10,919 nt of DNA from an uncultured Bacteroidales bacterium (GTDB taxonomy: Bacteria > Bacteroidota > Bacteroidia > Bacteroidales > WCHB1-69). The stretch is taken from NCBI GenBank assembly GCA_900321845.1, contig ONXT01000163.1, forward strand, positions 1 through 10,919, read 5' to 3'. Shown piece after piece: positions 6,676 to 10,919 of this stretch (positions within the stretch are counted from its first letter, which is position 1; each line of letters starts with the position of its first letter). Both the position numbers and the translations under genes were made by a program. The notes beneath the pieces were generated by a model that saw only the letters and a program-made list of their open reading frames with translations, searched no databases and had not been told where the DNA came from.

Positions 6676-7104
6676 TTACGAGTGAATCCGCAGTCGTCTT
6701 CCGTCGTAATTGGTCTTGTAGTATTTAAGCGGGAATTTCGCAGGCCCGTTGATGACGGAGCCGTCCAGAATGTTGAAGCGGGAACCGCAATGTTGGTCGT
6801 AAATGGTCAGTCCGCTTTCCTCAACCCAAAGCCAGGCTTTAGGCTCTTCCCAATCGTAGGGGCAGGCGCGGTCGAAGGCGATGAAGGTGCTCATATCAAT
6901 GCGATAAACGATAATGCCGGCCACGCCGCCCGTAAAGTATTCATAACCACCGATGAAATTCAGATTGTAATAGGTGACATCGTCAGGGTAGATGGTGAAG
7001 TTCACCCTGACATTGGGGATGGTCTCATGTTCGTAACCGCCGCATCGCCCAAAAAGAATGGCGATAATCAGGATGAACAAAGCGAATTTCCAAAATTTTT
7101 TCAT
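6676..7104 (-). CDS. Rieske-like small lipoprotein with missing cluster ligands
   Basis: This is a 142-residue protein. An N-terminal hydrophobic segment (6-19) ends at FGRC, with Cys21 a plausible lipidation site, though the lipobox is loose (Arg before Cys). The body matches the small Rieske-like proteins common in Bacteroidota: 'FIAFDRACPYDWE' (74-86), 'DQHCGSRFNILDGSVINGPA' (103-122), then 'FPLKYY' (124-129). A canonical Rieske domain has CxH and CxxH ligands for a 2Fe-2S cluster. Here the first pair reads C81-P-Y83 and the second reads D103-Q-H-C106, so at most two cysteines remain and the His ligands are not in place. It may hold a different metal, or none. It starts two bases after the stop of the GldH-like lipoprotein gene, so the two are surely co-transcribed and probably act together in the periplasm. 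Confidence 0.7.
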   Translation of the reverse strand: MKKFWKFALFILIIAILFGRCGGYEHETIPNVRVNFTIYPDDVTYYNLNFIGGYEYFTGGVAGIIVYRIDMSTFIAFDRACPYDWEEPKAWLWVEESGLTIYDQHCGSRFNILDGSVINGPAKFPLKYYKTNYDGRRLRIHS

Positions 7105-7106
7105 GG

Positions 7107-7682
7107 TTATTCCGGATTGTTCTTGACGGCTTTGATAGAGATGGCTTTGATACCATCTAACGAAATTTTGGTGTATTTGGAATAGAGCTCAAAGGTGAAT
7201 TCTCCTTTTTCGGGATAATTCTTTTGTGGATAAATAACTTGAGCAAAACGTTTTAACTTCTTGGCATTCACCTCTTCAATCACTTTTGCCGAATCGGTGT
7301 TGAAAACGACCTCCACGCTTCGGCTTTGCCGGCTTTTCCCATCAGGAGTGATGGTCGTGAAATCAAGCGGCAGCCTTTTGATGGGCACGCTTTCGTAGTA
7401 ATCCACGATTAGCGTAAGGTCGTAATAATCGTCGGGATTGGGAAAAGCACCCTTCATTGTCAGGGATTTGTTCAGTTCAATATCGCCATTGGGCAAATTT
7501 TTTTTATCAAAGGTCCAGGTGGCATTGGGGAATTCGTGTGTCGTGCAAAAGCCTTCCGATGGTTTCACTTGCAGCTCCTTTTTGGCCTGTTCTGTGGGGT
7601 TGTTTTTGCAGGAATTGGCTGAGAAACAGATAGTTAAAAAAAGAATTGGGAAGATGAGGTATTTTTTGGCTGAATTTTTCAT
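7107..7682 (-). CDS. Putative GldH-like lipoprotein
   Basis: This is a 191-residue protein. A signal peptide (MKNSAKKYLIFPILFLTICF) leads to the lipobox SANSC, with lipidated Cys25 followed by KNN. The mature part is mostly beta-rich: 'ATWTFDKK', 'YYDLTLIVDYY', 'PLDFTTITPDGK', then 'GEFTFELYSKYT' and 'LDGIKAISIKAV' at the end. The order (W near the start, a DYY/R-type strand, an F/Y-rich strand near 'G-x-F/Y-x-F', and a closing 'GI..i.I' strand) recalls the gliding-motility lipoprotein GldH, which also occurs in non-gliding Bacteroidota. The similarity is by eye and moderate; an unrelated envelope lipoprotein is possible. I chose the ATG at 7682 rather than the in-frame ATG at 7745, because 7682 begins the signal peptide and the predicted promoter (7735-7742) lies downstream of 7745. 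It heads a two-gene operon with the Rieske-like lipoprotein. Confidence 0.5.
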   Translation of the reverse strand: MKNSAKKYLIFPILFLTICFSANSCKNNPTEQAKKELQVKPSEGFCTTHEFPNATWTFDKKNLPNGDIELNKSLTMKGAFPNPDDYYDLTLIVDYYESVPIKRLPLDFTTITPDGKSRQSRSVEVVFNTDSAKVIEEVNAKKLKRFAQVIYPQKNYPEKGEFTFELYSKYTKISLDGIKAISIKAVKNNPE

Positions 7683-7711
7683 TTCAGAATTTTTAGGTTC
7701 GAGATTTTTTA

Positions 7712-7719
7712 TACTTTTG
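7712..7719 (+). promoter_or_regulatory. Candidate -7 box (TACTTTTG) facing rnhA
   Basis: This is an exact TAnnTTTG match. Transcription would start near 7726 and leave a leader of about 110 bases before the rnhA ATG at 7837. No closer box is evident upstream of rnhA. It forms an inverted pair with the minus-strand box at 7735-7742, so one of the two may simply be the other half of a palindrome. Confidence 0.35.
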
Positions 7720-7734
7720 GCACAAAATTTTCGG

Positions 7735-7742
7735 CAAAAGTA
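7735..7742 (-). promoter_or_regulatory. Candidate -7 box (TACTTTTG) for the GldH-like operon
   Basis: The minus strand reads TACTTTTG. The start site would be near 7728, about 45 bases before the ATG at 7682. This placement is typical and supports choosing 7682 as the gene's start. Confidence 0.45.
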
Positions 7743-7836
7743 CATTATTTTTTTATAACGTGAAAAACCTTTCGAGATTGCGCAAATATGTTGTATAACA
7801 TCCTGAAAATCTAATATTTACTAAAAATCTAAAGTT

Positions 7837-8472
7837 ATGACGAAACAAAAGTATTACGTGGTCTGGCAAGGCCTTCAATCTGGAATTTACGACAATTGGA
7901 ATGAATGCCGACAGCAAGTTCTCGGCGTAGAGGGGGCAAAATACAAGAGTTTTGAAAATCTTGTGGAGGCGCAGCAGGCGCTTCAGATGGGGTATGCTGC
8001 ATGGCGAAAACAAAATCCGGTCATGCCACAGTCAACGGCGGGGTTTGTGACGGGAAATGAAGAAAAACCGATTTTGGAAAGTCTTTCCGTAGATGCCGCC
8101 TGCAATATGAAAACCCGCGTGATGGAGTATCGCGGTGTAGATACCAAAACCGGTGCAGAGATTTTTCATGTCGGTCCTTTCAATAACGCCACCAACAATA
8201 TGGGCGAATTTCTGGCACTCGTTCATGGGCTCGCCCTGTTGAAACAGAAGGGGAGCAATATGCCGATTTATTCCGATAGCATTACCGCCATCGCGTGGGT
8301 TCGACAGAAAAAACACAAGTCCACTGTGCGCCCTACCGCCGAAAATGCGCTCCTTTTCAATCTCATGGAACGGGCGGAAAACTGGCTCAAGAACAACACA
8401 TTCACCAATCCTATTTATAAATGGAACACGCCGTTGTGGGGCGAAATCCCCGCCGACTTTGGGAGGAAATAG
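7837..8472 (+). CDS. rnhA: Ribonuclease HI with N-terminal viroplasmin domain
   Basis: This 211-residue enzyme cuts the RNA strand of RNA-DNA hybrids in the cytoplasm. Residues 5-52 are a caulimovirus-viroplasmin-type domain ('KYYVVWQGLQSGIYDNWNEC', 'AKYKSFENLVEAQQAL'), which binds hybrid or dsRNA in related proteins. A linker of about 25 residues follows, then the RNase H fold (about 82-209). The likely catalytic acids are Asp86 (SVDAAC), Glu124 (NNMGEFLA), Asp147 (YSDS) and Asp207 (PADFG). The ending 'KWNTPLWGEIPADFGRK' is typical of Bacteroidota viroplasmin-RNase H proteins of about this length. It is divergent from the GldH-like operon (154-base gap) and lies 80 bases before gmk, with a weak hairpin between. 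Confidence 0.93.
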   Translation: MTKQKYYVVWQGLQSGIYDNWNECRQQVLGVEGAKYKSFENLVEAQQALQMGYAAWRKQNPVMPQSTAGFVTGNEEKPILESLSVDAACNMKTRVMEYRGVDTKTGAEIFHVGPFNNATNNMGEFLALVHGLALLKQKGSNMPIYSDSITAIAWVRQKKHKSTVRPTAENALLFNLMERAENWLKNNTFTNPIYKWNTPLWGEIPADFGRK

Positions 8473-8487
8473 GGGAAAGAGGTTTGG

Positions 8488-8511
8488 AAAAAGGAAAAAT
8501 TCTTCCTTTTT
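8488..8511 (+). terminator. Weak A/T-rich hairpin after rnhA
   Basis: AAAAAGGAA and TTCCTTTTT form a 9-bp stem around a 6-base loop, followed by more T. Only two G-C pairs support it, so it is a marginal intrinsic terminator. It sits just before the -7 box of gmk. Confidence 0.4.
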
Positions 8512-8514
8512 TTG

Positions 8515-8522
8515 TAAATTTG
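8515..8522 (+). promoter_or_regulatory. Candidate -7 box (TAAATTTG) for gmk
   Basis: This is an exact TAnnTTTG match 30 bases before the gmk ATG, implying a short leader of about 24 bases. A TTTG occurs at 8483-8486, but 28 bases away, which is farther than the usual -33 spacing. Confidence 0.45.
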
Positions 8523-8552
8523 CTGATTCAATCTTAAATTCATAAATCGCTT

Positions 8553-9122
8553 ATGCAAAGGAAGTTAATTGTTGTTTGTGCTCCTTCGGGTGCCGGAAAG
8601 ACCTCCATTGTCCGCTATTTGTTGGAAAACAATCCGATACTTTCATTCTCCGTCTCCGCTACCACCCGCGCCAAACGAGCCGTGGAAACCGATGGAAAGG
8701 ACTACTACTTTCTGACGGTTGAGGAATTTCAGAAAAGATTGGCTGACGGGGATTTTCTGGAATGGCAGGAAGTGTATGATGGACAGTACTATGGCTCGTT
8801 GAAATCAGAGGTTGATAGGCTCGGCAAGGAAGGGAAGGTGGTTGTTTTTGATGTGGATGTGCTGGGTGGCCTTAATATCAAGAAATTCTATAAAAATCAA
8901 GCACTTGCCATCTTTATCAAGCCTCCTACCGTCGAATGCTTGAAGGAACGTCTGCAAAATCGTGGCACAGAGACACCCGAATCTCTTCAAAAACGCATCG
9001 ACAAGGCGGAGTACGAACTCTCTTTTGAAAAGCAGTTCGACGTGGTGGTGGTGAATGATGATCTTGAGACGGCTCGCCTTGAAACACAGAAAATAATCAG
9101 TGACTTCCTATGCCAAAAATAG
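8553..9122 (+). CDS. gmk: Guanylate kinase
   Basis: This 189-residue cytosolic enzyme converts GMP and ATP to GDP and ADP. The P-loop 'APSGAGKT' is at 10-17. GMP-binding features follow: 'SATTR' (35-39), 'GKDYYFLTVEEF' (48-59), 'FLEWQEVYDGQYYGS' (68-82) and 'VVFDVDVLGG' (97-106, usually D-I-D-V-Q-G-G). The Arg-rich lid 'RLQNRGTETPESLQKRI' (133-149) is present. Length and order fit the family. The last 13 bases overlap the nadD start, so the two are translated from one message. The unusual Leu for Gln in the DVDVLGG motif is conservative in position and does not suggest loss of function. Confidence 0.97.
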   Translation: MQRKLIVVCAPSGAGKTSIVRYLLENNPILSFSVSATTRAKRAVETDGKDYYFLTVEEFQKRLADGDFLEWQEVYDGQYYGSLKSEVDRLGKEGKVVVFDVDVLGGLNIKKFYKNQALAIFIKPPTVECLKERLQNRGTETPESLQKRIDKAEYELSFEKQFDVVVVNDDLETARLETQKIISDFLCQK

Positions 9123-9688
9123 GTCTCTTTTTCGGTTCCTTCAATCCCATCCATATCGGTCACCTGATGATGGCCGAGTATTTTGTGGAAAACACCGACC
9201 TGAAAGAGATCTGGTTCGTGGTTTCTCCCAGTAGTCCCTTCAAAAAGAAGGAGTCTATGTTGAGCGAGCATCAGCGACTTTACATGGTCAATGTCGCCAT
9301 AGAGGACGATGCGCGTTTCCGCTCCTGCGACATAGAATTCAAGCTCCCCTTTCCGTCTTATACTTGCAATACGCTGGTCTTCTTGCAGGAAAAATATCCT
9401 GACAAGCAATTTGTGCTAATTATGGGAGAGGATAATTTGGAGAGTATTCAAAAGTGGAAAAATGCCGACTTCATTTTACAGAATTACGATATATATACTT
9501 ATCCCAGAATGGGTTACGACGGCGGAGAGAATAAAAAGCTCCCGAATGTAACGTTCGTGAATGCGCCAATTATTGGCATATCCGCAACCATGATCCGCAC
9601 CGCCATCGCCGAAGGAAAAACCATGAAGTACTTCCTTCCTCCCAAAGTGGCGCAATATGTGGATGAGATGAATCTTTTTAAGGTATAA
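9110..9688 (+). CDS. nadD: Nicotinate-nucleotide adenylyltransferase
   Basis: This 192-residue cytosolic enzyme transfers AMP from ATP to nicotinate mononucleotide, the penultimate step of NAD synthesis. Family marks are the nucleotide-binding 'GSFNPIHIGH' (9-18, with the HxGH-type motif), 'VVSPSSPFKKK' (37-47), 'LIMGEDNLESIQKWKN' (103-118, the GxDN stretch) and 'ISATMIRTAI' (157-166, the ISxTxIR motif). Length is normal for NadD. The ATG overlaps the end of gmk by 13 bases. Coupling of gmk and nadD is common in Bacteroidota genomes, so this is a conserved arrangement and not a new link. Confidence 0.96.
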   Translation: MPKIGLFFGSFNPIHIGHLMMAEYFVENTDLKEIWFVVSPSSPFKKKESMLSEHQRLYMVNVAIEDDARFRSCDIEFKLPFPSYTCNTLVFLQEKYPDKQFVLIMGEDNLESIQKWKNADFILQNYDIYTYPRMGYDGGENKKLPNVTFVNAPIIGISATMIRTAIAEGKTMKYFLPPKVAQYVDEMNLFKV

Positions 9689-9743
9689 AAAATGAAGGAA
9701 TGGATTGTGGATTCTTCAAAATGGGTCAGAAAATTCTAGTATA

Positions 9744-10538
9744 ATGCGACAATATTTAGACTTATTACAGAAAATTGTGGACGAAGGCGTGTTCAAGTCC
9801 GATAGAACCGGCACCGGCACCTACAGCATTTTCGGCTATCAGATGAGATTTGACTTGGATGATGGATTTCCATTGTTGACTACCAAGAAGTTACATCTTC
9901 GTTCCATTATTTACGAGTTGCTTTGGTTTCTGAAAGGGGAGACCAATATCCGCTATTTAAAGGAGAATAAAGTGTCGATTTGGGATGAATGGGCGGATGA
10001 AAACGGAGAATTGGGGCCGGTTTATGGCAAGCAATGGCGTTCCTGGGCCACTGCCGATGGCCGCACGGTTGACCAGATTTCCACGCTGATTGACCAGATT
10101 CAAAACAATCCGGACTCCCGTCGCCTTATTGTAAGTGCTTGGAATGTAGGTGAAATCGAGAAAATGGCCCTTCCCCCTTGTCATGTCCTGTTTCAGTTTT
10201 ATGTTAATAACGGTGAAATTTCCTGTCAGCTTTACCAGCGCAGCGCGGATGTCTTTCTCGGCGTTCCCTTCAATATCGCGTCCTACGCGTTGCTTCTGAT
10301 GATGATAGCACAAGTTACCGGTCTGAAACCCAAGCATTTCATACACACTTTCGGGGATGCACATCTCTACACCAACCATCGCGAACAGGCGCTGCTCCAG
10401 CTTTCGCGTACGCCGTCGCAACTCCCGACGATGAAGTTGAATCCCGATGTAAAGTCCATTTTTGATTTCAAATATGATGATTTTACATTGGAAAACTACA
10501 TTCCGCAGCCGCATATCAAAGCAGATGTGTCGATTTAA
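9744..10538 (+). CDS. thyA: Thymidylate synthase
   Basis: This 264-residue enzyme makes dTMP from dUMP with methylene-tetrahydrofolate as methyl donor and reductant. Length and numbering match the well-studied E. coli enzyme: Arg21 in 'SDRTGTGT', catalytic Cys146 in 'ALPPCHVLFQFYV', phosphate-binding 'DSRRLI' (124-129), 'QRSADVFLGVPFNIASYA' (165-182) with Asp169 and Asn177, and 'HTFGDAHLYTNH' (201-212). I chose the ATG at 9744; the in-frame TTG at 9705 would add 13 residues without a family match. It starts 55 bases after nadD. Dihydrofolate reductase (folA), which often follows thyA, is not seen here; a GapN-type dehydrogenase follows. Confidence 0.97.
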   Translation: MRQYLDLLQKIVDEGVFKSDRTGTGTYSIFGYQMRFDLDDGFPLLTTKKLHLRSIIYELLWFLKGETNIRYLKENKVSIWDEWADENGELGPVYGKQWRSWATADGRTVDQISTLIDQIQNNPDSRRLIVSAWNVGEIEKMALPPCHVLFQFYVNNGEISCQLYQRSADVFLGVPFNIASYALLLMMIAQVTGLKPKHFIHTFGDAHLYTNHREQALLQLSRTPSQLPTMKLNPDVKSIFDFKYDDFTLENYIPQPHIKADVSI

Positions 10539-10573
10539 TACTGACCAATGAAGATTGACTAATTCAATTTATT

Positions 10574-10919
10574 ATGGAAAATCTTGAAAGAATTTTTGTA
10601 AACAAAAACGAGCTTCCTCAGAATTTTTTGCCGAAGCCATTTCCTTTTAAACAGACTAAATATTTGATTGATGGAAAGATAGGGGAGTGGTCTGGCCCGT
10701 TTACCGAAGTTTATTCGCCCATTTTTTGGCAGAGTGAAGGAAAATTTGAAAATAGGATCGGGGCGTATCCGAAGATGGGTGCCGATGAAGCGATGATGGC
10801 CTTGGATGCGGCGGTTCGTGCTTATAACCATGGCAATGGCGAGTGGCCCTCTATGCGGGTGGAGGACCGAATAGCTTGTGTGCGCAAATTCGTCCTGATG
10901 ATGACGGAAGAGCGCGAAA
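10574..10919 (+). CDS. N-terminal part of a GapN-type (non-phosphorylating, NADP) glyceraldehyde-3-phosphate dehydrogenase
   Basis: The frame is open from the ATG at 10574 to the window edge, giving the first 115 residues of a protein that should reach about 500 or more. 'KYLIDGKIGEWSGPFTEVYS' (29-48) and 'RIGAYPKMGADEAMMALDAA' (61-80), then 'RAYNHGNGEWPSM' and 'DRIACVRKFVLMM', match the N-terminus of aldehyde dehydrogenases annotated as NADP-dependent GapN in Bacteroidota. That enzyme oxidises glyceraldehyde-3-phosphate directly to 3-phosphoglycerate, making NADPH instead of ATP. The catalytic Cys and Glu lie beyond the window, so function is inferred from the N-terminus only. It begins 35 bases after thyA with no promoter box in between, so co-transcription is likely. 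Confidence 0.8.
   Translation, partial: MENLERIFVNKNELPQNFLPKPFPFKQTKYLIDGKIGEWSGPFTEVYSPIFWQSEGKFENRIGAYPKMGADEAMMALDAAVRAYNHGNGEWPSMRVEDRIACVRKFVLMMTEERE

Noticed and set aside
9692..9739. 15-codon open frame (MKEWIVDSSKWVRKF) between nadD and thyA
   Set aside because: It is very short, has no ribosome-binding site, and resembles no known leader peptide; it is probably chance.
10559..10831. 90-codon minus-strand frame under the GapN start
   Set aside because: It is antisense to a clearly conserved coding sequence.
1..10919. CRISPR arrays, insertion sequences, tRNA or rRNA genes
   Set aside because: I found no regularly spaced repeats, no transposase-like frames with terminal repeats, and no tRNA or rRNA cores by eye.

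Overview
The window looks like ordinary chromosome of a Bacteroidota (Bacteroidetes) bacterium, most likely a Bacteroidales-type lineage. Four things point there: several TAnnTTTG-type -7 promoter boxes upstream of genes, weak or absent Shine-Dalgarno sequences, Bacteroidota-style lipoproteins and WG-repeat, FISUMP and secretion-tail-like modules, and typical Bacteroidota versions of RNase HI (viroplasmin-fused), an alpha-oxoamine synthase and a GapN-type aldehyde dehydrogenase. I see no tRNA, rRNA, transposase, phage gene or CRISPR array.

Layout. (1) 1-174: the C-terminal end of a cysteine-rich (CCG-domain) Fe-S protein on the + strand. (2) 193-2906, minus strand: a membrane-anchored WG-repeat-like protein, then a LytTR DNA-binding regulator without a receiver domain, which overlaps by 14 bases a membrane-anchored phosphodiester-glycosidase-fold (NAGPA/DUF2233-like) protein. 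The last two look like a translationally coupled regulator/membrane-partner pair. (3) 2907-3228: a divergent control region with a -7 box for each side and a short palindrome near the predicted + start site. (4) 3229-4494: a PLP-dependent alpha-oxoamine synthase (serine palmitoyltransferase/KBL-like), followed by a strong intrinsic terminator. (5) 4689-6572: an exported FISUMP-domain surface protein with an internal secretion-tail-like module. (6) 6676-7682, minus strand: a GldH-like lipoprotein and a Rieske-like small lipoprotein that lacks most expected cluster ligands, two bases apart. (7) 7837-10919, + strand: housekeeping genes rnhA, gmk, nadD and thyA, and the start of a GapN-type dehydrogenase. 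gmk and nadD overlap by 13 bases and the rest are closely spaced.

How the genes relate. The right-hand block serves nucleotide, NAD and central carbon metabolism. The middle gene probably makes the long-chain base of sphingolipids or sulfonolipids. The left operon and the two lipoprotein genes are cell-envelope functions. The best candidate for something under-described is the receiver-less LytTR gene overlapping a membrane protein whose glycosidase fold appears to have lost the Asp of the usual LDG motif. It resembles the two-gene LytTR regulatory systems known from streptococci, but with a different membrane partner. Nothing here is clearly a new defence or mobile system. Domain calls come from reading the translated sequences and family memory, not from searches.
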